From assembly GCF_001050275.1 (NCBI RefSeq), contig NZ_BBYA01000012.1:62001-126000 (forward strand): a DNA stretch of 64,000 nucleotides, read 5' to 3'. Below, one piece after another: positions 8,826-17,225 of the stretch (the stretch's first letter is position 1; each line of letters begins with the position of its first letter). The DNA comes from Leptolinea tardivitalis (GTDB lineage: Bacteria; Chloroflexota; Anaerolineae; Anaerolineales; Anaerolineaceae). The notes under the pieces were generated by a model that was not told the DNA's origin, made no database searches, and was given only the letters and a program-made list of their open reading frames with translations. The translations under genes were made by a program, and so were the position numbers.

Positions 8826-10199
8826 TTAAGGTTTAATTGGAACCAGTTTTGTTGGCACAATCAGAGTCAATTTGGGTTTGATGGGTTTGAGCGGCGCAGA
8901 AGGTGTTTCCCCTTCCTCCGGGAGTGCAACATTGATCAACACCCAGAAGGCATTACTTCCATTCGGCTGAATTCCAAAAACCGCACCGCCGGGAGCCCGC
9001 ATCTTAAAATAGCCCTGATACGATCCAGGATTTTCCGGTGCCGTCAATGAGACGGACACATCCAGATTGCCGTTAGGTGGCACGCTGGCATTTGTTAATT
9101 TGGAGGCCGCCTGTGCCCCCATGGCATCGCCAGACAGGAACACAAGCCGGTAATCTGTGGTCCAGGTGCAGGTGCCGATATTCTTCAGGCGCCATACCTT
9201 TTTAAAAGCAGCTCCCGGCTCAAATGTGGTATTGTCTGGCACGGTAATATCGGCGACAAACCCCGCCAGATTCGTACAGCCGGATGGAGAGTTCGTTACG
9301 GTAACAGTCGGCTGGATGGTGGGTTTGCCTGCGGCCGGCGCCTTTTTCTCAATGACCAGACTCTTAATCATGGCGTCCAACGAAGCCAGACTGGGGGAGA
9401 AGGAATTCGGCTGTTCAGCATTCAACTGTTTCTGGATGTAATCAATATAGGCCGGGTAATTGGACTGGAACTGGCCATAATCTTCCTGCATACGGGCCAG
9501 GCCGTCGTCCCCTTCCAGGGCTGCATGGTTGACCGGCAGCACCGCACTGACGTAATAGGCGCCGTCATCCGTCAATCCCTGATACGTGTAAAAGAGCCGG
9601 CTGTTGTCGAACGGCCAGGGTTGTTCGCCGTACTGGGTAATGTACCGAATCCCGCTGCCGTTCTGGAATTTGACAGATTCCAGGTTGGCACGCATCAGCT
9701 GGACGGCCGGTTCGCCCAGCAGCATGGGCAGGTCACCGGCCGGGTTGGCCGTTAGTGAACTGAGCAATTGTTTCAATTTGTCTGCCTGCCGGTTGACGGA
9801 TTCACCGCCCAGATCTTTAAGATCCTGCAGGGCGAAAACTGTAATCCGGGGTTTCAGTTGAGAAATGGCGGCATAATTCTGGAATTCAAACTGGTCCAAT
9901 TTCGGGGTAATGGGGTTGTTGACATCCAGGTTCTTATCCAGTGTCGAACCGGTTACTTTGCTGGCTACGGAAGAGATGTAGTAAAAAGAGATATCGTCAT
10001 ATTGCATGAAATAGCGGGTGGGGGCTTCGACTGTGGGTGTGGGAGTGGGAGTGGAATCGGTCTGGTTCCTCTGGTCAGGATAACCCACAGGATGCCCATT
10101 CTCATACTCACCGGGCAGGTTGAAGCCGGAAAGCAGGCCTCCGATGATGGTTCCGATAAAGAGAATGGATAACACTTTTCTGGCTGAAGCCGTATTCAT
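8826..10199 (-). CDS. Secreted or membrane-anchored protein with NBR1-Ig-like domain
   Basis: This 457-residue protein starts with a hydrophobic signal or anchor (VLSILFIGTIIGGLLSGF). A low-complexity PTPTPT linker near residue 50 follows, of the kind common in Chloroflexota surface proteins, and then about 230 residues of unknown fold. Residues of about 300-410 form an Ig-like beta domain of the NBR1 type, with the signature FKKVWRLKNIGTCTWTTDY and LTAPENPGSYQGYFKM. In bacteria this domain is usually extracellular and its role is poorly known. The ATG at 10199 has GAGAGGCG upstream; the longer frame from 10214 would start inside that site. It is probably a cell-surface protein; nothing nearby suggests a partner. 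Confidence 0.75.
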   Translation of the reverse strand: MNTASARKVLSILFIGTIIGGLLSGFNLPGEYENGHPVGYPDQRNQTDSTPTPTPTVEAPTRYFMQYDDISFYYISSVASKVTGSTLDKNLDVNNPITPKLDQFEFQNYAAISQLKPRITVFALQDLKDLGGESVNRQADKLKQLLSSLTANPAGDLPMLLGEPAVQLMRANLESVKFQNGSGIRYITQYGEQPWPFDNSRLFYTYQGLTDDGAYYVSAVLPVNHAALEGDDGLARMQEDYGQFQSNYPAYIDYIQKQLNAEQPNSFSPSLASLDAMIKSLVIEKKAPAAGKPTIQPTVTVTNSPSGCTNLAGFVADITVPDNTTFEPGAAFKKVWRLKNIGTCTWTTDYRLVFLSGDAMGAQAASKLTNASVPPNGNLDVSVSLTAPENPGSYQGYFKMRAPGGAVFGIQPNGSNAFWVLINVALPEEGETPSAPLKPIKPKLTLIVPTKLVPIKP

Positions 10200-10383
10200 A
10201 ATCGCCTCTCTCAATCAGTGAAATACCAGCTGCCTGATTCGTGGATATCACATCAGTTACCTGAAAATTCGCCTGTGAATAAAATCCCACTCATATACCG
10301 ATAGTCCGGTCAGATTTCAGGATAACCTTTTCCATTGTACTATTTTCATCGAAACCGAACTAAACGGTTTGCTTAAATATTTT

Positions 10384-12292
10384 TACCGTTGCATTTTTAT
10401 CGATAGGGTGGGTTGAACGCATTGATAGATATCCCGTCCATTCGAAATACTTTCACCCGGGCGGTTGTGCGGTCAACCCACCGTATTGAGTGAATAATGG
10501 TTTGGTGGGATCAAAAGCGATCCCACCCTATGTCTTAAAAATTCGACCGTTTTATACCTATCGATAGGGTGGGTTGAACGGTTTGACAGATATCCCGTCC
10601 ATTCGGCATGTTCCTGCCAGGCAGGTAGTGCGGTCAACCCACCACACACTCGCGGAATACGATTAATGGACAAGGACATGTATGAATAATGGTTTGGTGG
10701 GATCAAAAGCGATCCCACCCCATGTTGTGCCCTAAAAATTTGACCGTTGCATTTTTATCGATAGGGTGGGTTGAACGCATTGACAGATCTCCTGTCCGTT
10801 CGAAATGCTCCTGCCCGGGCGGTTGTGCGGTCAACCCACCACACACTCGCGGAATACGATTAATGGACAAGGACATGTATGAATAATGGTTTGGTGGGAT
10901 CAAAAGCGATCCCACCCCATGTTGTGCCCTAAAAATTTGACCGTTGCATTTTTATCGATAGGGTGAGTTGAACGGTTTGACGGATATCCCGTCTTTTTGA
11001 AATACTTTCACCCGGGCGGTTGTGCGGTCAACCCACCGGATTGCCGAGTGAACAATGGGGTAATGTGGGATCGAAAGCGATCCCATCCTATGTGTACTCT
11101 CCAGTCAAAATTTATGCATACAATTAATCATGCCTGAATACCGCCGCATTATGCAACCGGGAGGAACCTATTTCTTTACCGTCGTCACATATAACCGGCA
11201 ACCGCTTTTTTTATCTCAACAATGCCGGGATATTCTTCATTCCGCCTGGGTGAATGTACAATCGTGTCATCCATTCGAAACCATTGCTTTATGTTTGCTG
11301 CCAGAGCATATTCATGTCATCTGGAAAATGCCCGAAGAAGATGCCGATTACCCGATGCGATGGAAAGAGATTAAACGGATTTTTACCAGAGAGTATTTGC
11401 GAGAAGTTGGTCCGGGGGGTGTACGAAACGAGTCACGCATTTTTCAGGGTGAAGCGGCTATCTGGCAGCGTCGGTATTGGGCTCATCTTATTCTTGATCA
11501 GGACGACCTGAACAATCATATCGATTACATCCATATCAATCCACTGAAACACAGATTGGTGCATCAGGTTTCAGAATGGCCGTGGTCAACATTTAATGGA
11601 TATAGAAAAAAAGGAATATATTCGTCAGATTGGGGTGGCAAGGCTGATATACGATTAATGGACAAAGACCTGGGTGAATAATGGTTTGGTGGGATCAAAA
11701 GCGATCCCACCGTATGTCTTAAAAATTCGACCGTTTCATACCTATTGATAGGGTGGGTTGAACGGTTTGACAGATATCCCGTCTGTTCGGCATGTTCCTG
11801 CCAGGCTGGTTGTGCGGTCAACCCACCACACACTCGCGGAATACGATTAATGGACAAGTACCAGGGTGAATAATGGTTTGGTGGGATCAAAAGCGATCCC
11901 ACCCTATGTCTTAAAAATTCGACCGTTTTATACCTATCGATAGGGTGGGTTGAACGGTTTGACGGATATCCCGTCTGTTCGGCATGTTCCTGCCAGGCTG
12001 GTTGTGCGGTCAACCCACCACACACTGCCGACATACGATTAATGGACAAGTACCTGGGTGAATAATGGTTTGGTGGGATCAAAAGCGATCCCACCCTATG
12101 TCTTAAAAATTCGACCGTTTCATCATATCGATAGGGTGGGTTGAACGGTTTGACGGATATCCCGTCTGTTCGGCATATTCCTGCCAGGCTGGTTGTGCGG
12201 TCAACCCACCACACACTCGCGGAATACGATTAATGGACAAGTACCAGGGTGAATAATGGTTTGGTGGGATCAAAAGCGATCCCACCCTATGT
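10384..12292. repeat. Array of two-hairpin (BIME/REP-like) units flanking a RAYT transposase gene
   Basis: Two hairpins alternate through the array. Hairpin A is GGTGGGATC-aaaagc-GATCCCACC (24 bp), at 10504, 10696, 10893, a decayed copy near 11065, then 11688, 11880, 12072 and 12263. Hairpin B is GGGTGGGTTGAAC closing on GGTCAACCCACC, exactly 77 bp in all seven copies, at 10406, 10567, 10764, 10961, 11751, 11943 and 12134. Where undisturbed, A copies are 191-197 bp apart. Between B and the next A is a conserved ATACGATTAATGGACAAG segment. The transposase gene at 11130-11681 splits the array. All units have the same orientation. Minus-strand open frames through the array are repeat artefacts. 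Confidence 0.93.
11130..11681 (+). CDS. REP-associated tyrosine transposase (RAYT, Y1/HUH family)
   Basis: A 183-residue single-strand DNA transposase of the TnpA-REP group, related to IS200/IS605 TnpA. The HUH metal site is HIH at residues 60-62 (LLPEHIHVIWKMP), and the catalytic tyrosine is probably Tyr133 in IDYIHINPLKH. WPWSTFNGY near residue 150 is another family hallmark. RAYTs bind and cut REP hairpins, and this gene lies inside an array of such hairpins. The last 11 or so residues (from ADIRLMDKD) and the stop codon are encoded by the repeat unit itself. No terminal inverted repeats or target duplications of a conventional insertion sequence are seen, which suits a RAYT. The sequence just before the start (ATACAATTAATC) also resembles the unit. 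Confidence 0.92.
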   Translation: MPEYRRIMQPGGTYFFTVVTYNRQPLFLSQQCRDILHSAWVNVQSCHPFETIALCLLPEHIHVIWKMPEEDADYPMRWKEIKRIFTREYLREVGPGGVRNESRIFQGEAAIWQRRYWAHLILDQDDLNNHIDYIHINPLKHRLVHQVSEWPWSTFNGYRKKGIYSSDWGGKADIRLMDKDLGE

Positions 12293-12495
12293 CTCTCTAA
12301 ACCTGTCAGGTTGTTTTTCGATCTGATATTACCCCGTTATTCCCATCACAGACACCTGGTAATTGTGATCCAGGTGGACAGGGCTGGCTATTTCCACTCT
12401 GGCAGGGTCAAAAAACGCCTCACAGGAAGCCCCAGGACGCGTTTAAATCAACCGGGTGGTATAAAATGACCTGTGAATTTTGGTAAAAATCGATT

Positions 12496-13215
12496 TTACG
12501 ATTTCAGCAATCCCGGTAAATCTGAAAGACTGTGAATTACAGGGTGATTCCGGCGGATGAGACGCATAAGGTAATACTCTGTTCTATCGCGGCATAATAA
12601 TGCGGTGTGAATTCCCAGTTGACGGGCGCCGTCACAATTTTTGGGATTATCATCCACAAAAAGCGCTTCTTGCGGATTCACCCCCAGCGCATCAAGGGCG
12701 GCATGGTAAATAAACGGGTCCGGTTTGTTCACCCCGATTTGTGACGAGAGGATGAACGCCGAAAAATAATCGCGCATTCCGGCATGGGTGTAAACATCTT
12801 CCAGCGAAGGCCAGGCATCTGACACAATAGCCAGCTTATACGATTTTGCCAGGCGGGGGATCGTATCCAACGCGTCTGGAATGAACTCATATTTTTCCGG
12901 ATTGTAGACGAGATCGCGGGCGATCCCTTCCACCTGTTCGTTGGTGGCCTTCAGGCGGGGAATGCTCATAAAGAAAATCCGGTAATACTCCATAAAAACG
13001 TTAAATTCTTCTTCTTTTGTCCGCACCAGCGGGTAGAACGTCAATTGTTCGGCTGCCTGGGCAAAGGCGGCATTCTTTTCAATATCGCGGATTTTCTCAA
13101 AATTATCCGGATGAATGAACTGGAAGAAATTCGGCGGTATGAACCAGTGACCGGTTGCCGGTCGGTTCATTACCCGGCCGGAATCAAGGAGAATGGCTTT
13201 AATATCTTGGATCAT
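12496..13215 (-). CDS. HAD-superfamily hydrolase
   Basis: A 239-residue haloacid dehalogenase-like protein with an alpha-helical cap. Motif I is ILLDSGRVM near residue 8: the nucleophile Asp is present, but the second Asp of the usual DxD is replaced by Gly, so phosphatase activity is in doubt. Motif II lies in LAIVSDAWPS, motif III is the lysine in IGVNKPDPFIY, and motif IV is ALFVDDNPKNCDGA, with its acidic pair intact. The frame extends to 13347, but that part overlaps the upstream gene, so I take the ATG at 13215; an in-frame GTG three codons earlier is possible. It starts 37 bases after the glycosyltransferase stop and is probably in the same operon. Confidence 0.8.
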   Translation of the reverse strand: MIQDIKAILLDSGRVMNRPATGHWFIPPNFFQFIHPDNFEKIRDIEKNAAFAQAAEQLTFYPLVRTKEEEFNVFMEYYRIFFMSIPRLKATNEQVEGIARDLVYNPEKYEFIPDALDTIPRLAKSYKLAIVSDAWPSLEDVYTHAGMRDYFSAFILSSQIGVNKPDPFIYHAALDALGVNPQEALFVDDNPKNCDGARQLGIHTALLCRDRTEYYLMRLIRRNHPVIHSLSDLPGLLKS

Positions 13216-13252
13216 GGTTGACACACATTCTGATACAGCGGGTATGGTTACC

Positions 13253-14767
13253 TCAACGGTTGACTTCGTATACCAGCAGTCCATCTGAACCGTAGAAGTC
13301 GGTGGGAATCTTTTCCAGCAAATGGTATTGCGCGCCAAAGCGTTCATCTTTCAGCAGGGTCAGGCGGCCGTACACTTCAAGGATCACCACATATGCCGGC
13401 TTTTCATCCAATATCAGGTCAGACGGAACGGCGTAGTTAATAACGTAGTCTTCCGCCGGAAGAGGATAATACTTTCCGGTGACGGGTGAATTCAACCCGA
13501 CCAGATCCAGAATAGGCGCGCGGGTTTTCCATCCCAGCACCCCCACATCTCCGGCAGCCACCACATCACCGGGGCGGTAATCTTGCAAAACAACATCCGC
13601 CGCCTGCGAATATAAATCCTCCAGTTTCGTCCAGGCCATATCGGGGCAGGGAGTGCGGTTACCGTGATCTGGAACGGCCACCCACTCGCTGGCAATGGAA
13701 CAAAACGGGAGAAGAAAAAGACAGACGATGCTGACCAATTTTTGGCTCGCCGGGGATTTCTGCAGAAAAGCCAGCCCGTTGATGATCCGCTCGATGCCGA
13801 TCAAGATGACCAGCATCAGCATGGGCAGGGGAGGGGTAAGGTACCAGCGGAAGATCAGTGGATTGGGAAGGGAGAAGACGACCAGATACACCCAGGGGTA
13901 GAGCACCAGCGGCCAGGCGGCGGGCAGCTTTTTGAGGAATGGCCGGGCACCCAGCATGAAAAACACCGGGAAGAACACCAGTCCCAGCCCGATCCCGATG
14001 GGACCGGTCAGCCGGTTGCCCATGAACGGTTGCGCATAGTGTTGCACCAGGCGGATGAAGGCGGCGTTTTCTCCCAGCCGGTAGGCGGCCATTTTGGCCG
14101 TGATGGAATGCGGTAGAGGAGAGCCGTAATACAACCAGGCAAAGGCGTACCAGCCAGCGGCCGGCAAAAGCAATGCCAGCCATTCCGTGAAGGCAGGCCA
14201 TTCTTCTTTGCGGCGGAGAATACCCCACAGGCGGTCCAGCACGAGAAACCCGATCAGAATGGCGGCATCCGGCCGGGTGATGAAGGCCAGCGAGGCACAC
14301 AGGGCGGCCGGTATGCGGCGTTTCTCTGCATGGGCTGTGCCTGATGCCATGAGTAGAAATACAAACAGGCTGGTTTCCATCCCGCCAATGGCAAATGTGA
14401 CGGCATACGGATGGATCGCCCAGATGAAGGCAGCTGCCAGCCCGGCTTTTTCAAACGAGGTGATTCTGCCGAGGTGCAGCAAAAGAAGGCAGGTCAGGCA
14501 GTCAGCCGCGGCGGAAACCACAAGGGCAAGCCACGGATACGGAGTTTGTTCCCCACCAACTATACCGAAACCGGCCATGATCAGACTGAACAGGGGAGTG
14601 GTTGTTCCCAGTACGCGTTCGCCGGGGTTGTACACCAGACCCTGGCCTTCGATCAGGTTGCGGGCATACCGAAAAGTGATGTAGGCATCGTCAATCACCC
14701 GCGGTCCGGGGATCAGGCGGGCGGTCAGCGCCAGCAGGAGGATGAGTACAGGGATGTATTTTCGCAT
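13253..14767 (-). CDS. GT-C-fold membrane glycosyltransferase (GT39/ArnT-like)
   Basis: This 504-residue integral membrane protein has around 10 hydrophobic segments and a C-terminal extracytoplasmic domain of about 130 residues. The first loop after the N-terminal helix carries IDDAYITFRYARNLIEG followed by GLVYNPGERVLGTTTPLF. This is the acidic, aromatic signature of GT-C transferases that use polyprenyl-phosphate sugars, such as the mannosyl and arabinosyl transferases. The acceptor is unknown. The ATG at 14767 has AAAAGGCGGC upstream; the frame reaching 14809 adds only weak sequence. Its partners are an RmlD-like reductase upstream (58 bases) and an HAD protein downstream, which suggests a small surface-glycan or nucleotide-sugar unit. 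Confidence 0.8.
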   Translation of the reverse strand: MRKYIPVLILLLALTARLIPGPRVIDDAYITFRYARNLIEGQGLVYNPGERVLGTTTPLFSLIMAGFGIVGGEQTPYPWLALVVSAAADCLTCLLLLHLGRITSFEKAGLAAAFIWAIHPYAVTFAIGGMETSLFVFLLMASGTAHAEKRRIPAALCASLAFITRPDAAILIGFLVLDRLWGILRRKEEWPAFTEWLALLLPAAGWYAFAWLYYGSPLPHSITAKMAAYRLGENAAFIRLVQHYAQPFMGNRLTGPIGIGLGLVFFPVFFMLGARPFLKKLPAAWPLVLYPWVYLVVFSLPNPLIFRWYLTPPLPMLMLVILIGIERIINGLAFLQKSPASQKLVSIVCLFLLPFCSIASEWVAVPDHGNRTPCPDMAWTKLEDLYSQAADVVLQDYRPGDVVAAGDVGVLGWKTRAPILDLVGLNSPVTGKYYPLPAEDYVINYAVPSDLILDEKPAYVVILEVYGRLTLLKDERFGAQYHLLEKIPTDFYGSDGLLVYEVNR

Positions 14768-14825
14768 GCCGCCTTTTGACGGGATTTCGAACCACGGGGA
14801 TGAGATCAATTTATTCGACAGTATG

Positions 14826-15698
14826 CTAGATGGTACCGTCAGCCTTCATGTCGGCGACAACTTCATCGAGGGCAGATTGAAGCGGCTGGAGTGTGATGCC
14901 GAATACAGGTTGAAGCAGTTTGCTGGTGAGGCAGATGTGATGGTTGCGCTTGGCCGGCTTTTTCATTTCACTGATCGAACTGACCGTCACCCAGTCTGGG
15001 TCCATTCCGATGGCTTTCAGGAAAGCCTGAAGGATTCCCGCCCGGGAAATTTCGCCCGCATTGGCAAAATGGTAGGTTCCATAAAACGGTGTTTTGAGCA
15101 TGATGGCCACAGAGCGGGCGACATCTCTCACCGAGCACACAGTGGAGACGGCGTCTCCGGCCGCCACGACCTTCTGACCTGACATGGCCGTATGCCTGAC
15201 CTTCAGCAGATTGTTGCGGGTCGGTCCGCCGGTGCGGCCGATAAGCAGCGGCAGGCGCAGGTTGAAGTGTTTGGGCAGGTATTGGAGCACCAGTTTTTCA
15301 GAGGCAAGTTTCGTCTGCCCGTAGATGTTTGGCGGGTTGATGGCTTCGTCGAATTCATGGTAGGGTTCGTCGCGGTCGCCCGGAAAAACGCTGTCAGAGG
15401 AGGCATGTACAAAAACGGCATTCAATTCGCGGGCGGCATTGACCACGTTGTAGGTCACCAGAGTGTTTGACGTCCAGGCCAGGTCGGGATCCTTTTCACA
15501 CGGATCCGGATCGCGGTTGGCTGCCGTGTGGATGATGACATCCGGATGGGCATCCAGCAGCCATTTTCGGGTGGCGTGGAAGTCCACCAGGTCAAGTTCG
15601 CGGTGAGATGGGAGCGGCAGCATGGTGTGTTCCGTCCCCAAAGTACGGATAAATTCTTCACCCAGAAGACCCTGGGCACCGGTAACAGCGATTTTCAT
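14826..15698 (-). CDS. dTDP-4-dehydrorhamnose reductase-like NAD(P)-dependent reductase
   Basis: The 290-residue protein is an extended SDR of the RmlD type, which reduces the 4-keto sugar to dTDP-L-rhamnose with NADPH. The nucleotide motif is VTGAQGLLGEEF (residues 5-16, GxxGxxG), the catalytic motif is YGQTKLASE (Tyr-x-x-x-Lys, about residue 130), and AANRDPDPCEKDP corresponds to the region that binds the cofactor and substrate in RmlD. No rmlA, rmlB or rmlC is nearby, so the exact sugar is uncertain, and some relatives are methionine adenosyltransferase beta-like. The ATG at 15698 is preceded by AGGAGAAACCCC, a strong site. It heads the minus-strand set with the membrane glycosyltransferase and HAD protein. 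Confidence 0.8.
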   Translation of the reverse strand: MKIAVTGAQGLLGEEFIRTLGTEHTMLPLPSHRELDLVDFHATRKWLLDAHPDVIIHTAANRDPDPCEKDPDLAWTSNTLVTYNVVNAARELNAVFVHASSDSVFPGDRDEPYHEFDEAINPPNIYGQTKLASEKLVLQYLPKHFNLRLPLLIGRTGGPTRNNLLKVRHTAMSGQKVVAAGDAVSTVCSVRDVARSVAIMLKTPFYGTYHFANAGEISRAGILQAFLKAIGMDPDWVTVSSISEMKKPAKRNHHICLTSKLLQPVFGITLQPLQSALDEVVADMKADGTI

Positions 15699-15806
15699 GG
15701 GGTTTCTCCTGTGGAAAAAAGGTAGAGCAGATTAACAATGAGAAAGTTGAATTAATCATACCAAATAAACCGATCCGAAAAATACCATGCGAAAATAATG
15801 GAATTT

Positions 15807-15991
15807 ACGCAGGGTAGAAGGAACCGGAACACATCTCGTCTATTAATAGATGCTCCGTCACCGGTTGCTTCTACCGGTGCCCTGCCGACATTTGCGCACG
15901 ATGCCTGCCTTTACATGCCCCCGGTAGAAGCAGGCGGAAATGGTGGCCGTTTACCATTCATACAATTGCACCGCCTGCTTCTACCCTACGC
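15807..15991. repeat. Bipartite GGTAGAAGCAGGCGG repeat, copy 2 (inverted)
   Basis: This copy has the same two-hairpin structure as the one at 922-1086 but in the opposite orientation: the AAC(C)GG hairpin comes first (15811 to about 15870), then the GCAGGCGG hairpin (about 15920-15990). The outer ends TACGCAGGGTAG and CTACCCTACGC are themselves complementary. It lies in the divergent gap between the RmlD-like gene and the LacI gene. Confidence 0.85.
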
Positions 15992-16046
15992 AAAAACACA
16001 ATCGCCGGTTTCTAATTCCTGTGACATGTCAATGACAAATTGCCTA

Positions 16047-16075
16047 TTGACTCTGCCTTATTAAATCTGTACTAT
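16047..16075 (+). promoter_or_regulatory. Promoter of the LacI regulator / sugar locus
   Basis: TTGACT at 16047-16052 and TACTAT at 16070-16075 are separated by exactly 17 bases, close to a housekeeping sigma-factor consensus. It would start transcription about 50 bases before the LacI start at 16130 and may read through into the binding-protein gene. Confidence 0.6.
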
Positions 16076-16129
16076 ATACTATGTAAGTCCTTTCATAAAA
16101 GTATATTCAGGTATAACTCGGATAACACT

Positions 16130-17134
16130 TTGACAAAGAACTTGACCCCAACTATCTACGATGTCGCCACGGCTGCGCATGTCAGCATTGCCACAGTATC
16201 CCGGGTGATCAACAACCTGGAAAAAGTCAAACCTGAAACCCGCGCAGCCGTTCTGGAAGCCATCGATGCGCTCGGTTTTGTCCCCAAAGCAGATGCCCGC
16301 GCCCGCGCCATTCGTACGCAGCGGCGTATTGGAGTGATTACCCCGTTCTTCACCGCACCTTCATTCGTTCAACGTTTGCGCGGGGTGGCGGCGGCACTGG
16401 GGCCTACCCCATATGAACTGGTGATTTACACGGTCACCAACAGCAAACACCTGAACAGTTATCTTGATACCCTTCCCCTGACGGGCAATCTGGATGGGTT
16501 GATCATCCTTTCACTGGAACTCACTGACCATTATGTGCAGCGTCTGCTGGATTATCACCTGGAAACTGTGCTGGTCGAATATCCGCATGACCTGCTTTGC
16601 AGTGTAGAAATCGATAACGAAGATGGCGGTAAGCAAGCTGCCGGATACTTCTACAAAAAAGGGCTGCGTCGTTTCGCCTTTGTAGGCGATACTTCCACAG
16701 CCGAATATGGTATCCATCCTATTTCGTTGCGCCTGAACGGTTTTCGGAAAGAATTGACCCGGTTGGGGGCAAAATTGCCGGATTGCCAAATTTTAATTGC
16801 GCCGTATGATATTAACAAGACTCGCGAACAGGCTGTGCAGTTTCTTCAGAATCAGGAACTCCCCTTGGCGATCTTTGCAGCCACCGATTTGCAGGCAATA
16901 TCCATCATCCAGGCCGCCAGGCAATTAGACCTGAAAATCCCTGAAGATCTTGCCGTCATCGGGTTTGATGACCTGGATATGGCTGAATACTTTAATCTGA
17001 CAACCATCCGGCAGCATCTAGACGAATCTGGACAGATTGCTGTCGAGATGCTGCTTTCGCGTCTAAACAATCCGGGTCGCCCGGTACAGATATCCAAACT
17101 GCCTCTGGAAATCATAGAAAGAGGCACAGCATGA
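16130..17134 (+). CDS. LacI-family transcriptional regulator
   Basis: A 334-residue LacI/GalR regulator. The N-terminal helix-turn-helix and hinge are textbook: TIYDVATAAHVSIATVSRVINN, with VLEAIDALGFVPKADARARA following. A periplasmic-binding-like sugar domain occupies the rest (RIGVITPFFTAPSF to the C-terminus). The most upstream in-frame start is a TTG at 16040, which would add about 30 unlikely residues; the TTG at 16130 puts the HTH in its usual place and gives a normal length. The ribosome site is weak. It lies 91 bases before an alpha-glucoside-type ABC transporter and amylosucrase on the same strand, so it most likely controls them in response to sucrose or a glucoside. I could not pick out a palindromic operator. 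Confidence 0.87.
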   Translation: MTKNLTPTIYDVATAAHVSIATVSRVINNLEKVKPETRAAVLEAIDALGFVPKADARARAIRTQRRIGVITPFFTAPSFVQRLRGVAAALGPTPYELVIYTVTNSKHLNSYLDTLPLTGNLDGLIILSLELTDHYVQRLLDYHLETVLVEYPHDLLCSVEIDNEDGGKQAAGYFYKKGLRRFAFVGDTSTAEYGIHPISLRLNGFRKELTRLGAKLPDCQILIAPYDINKTREQAVQFLQNQELPLAIFAATDLQAISIIQAARQLDLKIPEDLAVIGFDDLDMAEYFNLTTIRQHLDESGQIAVEMLLSRLNNPGRPVQISKLPLEIIERGTA

Positions 17135-17225
17135 GAGGAGGTGGTTGTTTCGTCAGGCGCATTCTTAATCTGTAATCCTGAGATGTGTAGTGGGAAACTA
17201 TCAACAAATCCTTAAGGAGAAAAGT

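Noticed and set aside
11564-12214. A 216-residue minus-strand open frame, with similar shorter ones near 10473-10915 and 12103-12285
   Set aside because: They run through the RAYT-associated hairpin units, show internal repetition that follows the 192-bp period, and overlap the RAYT gene.
10384-12292. CRISPR-like array
   Set aside because: The period is about 192 bp, there are two different hairpins per unit, the spacers are themselves conserved, and no cas gene is present.
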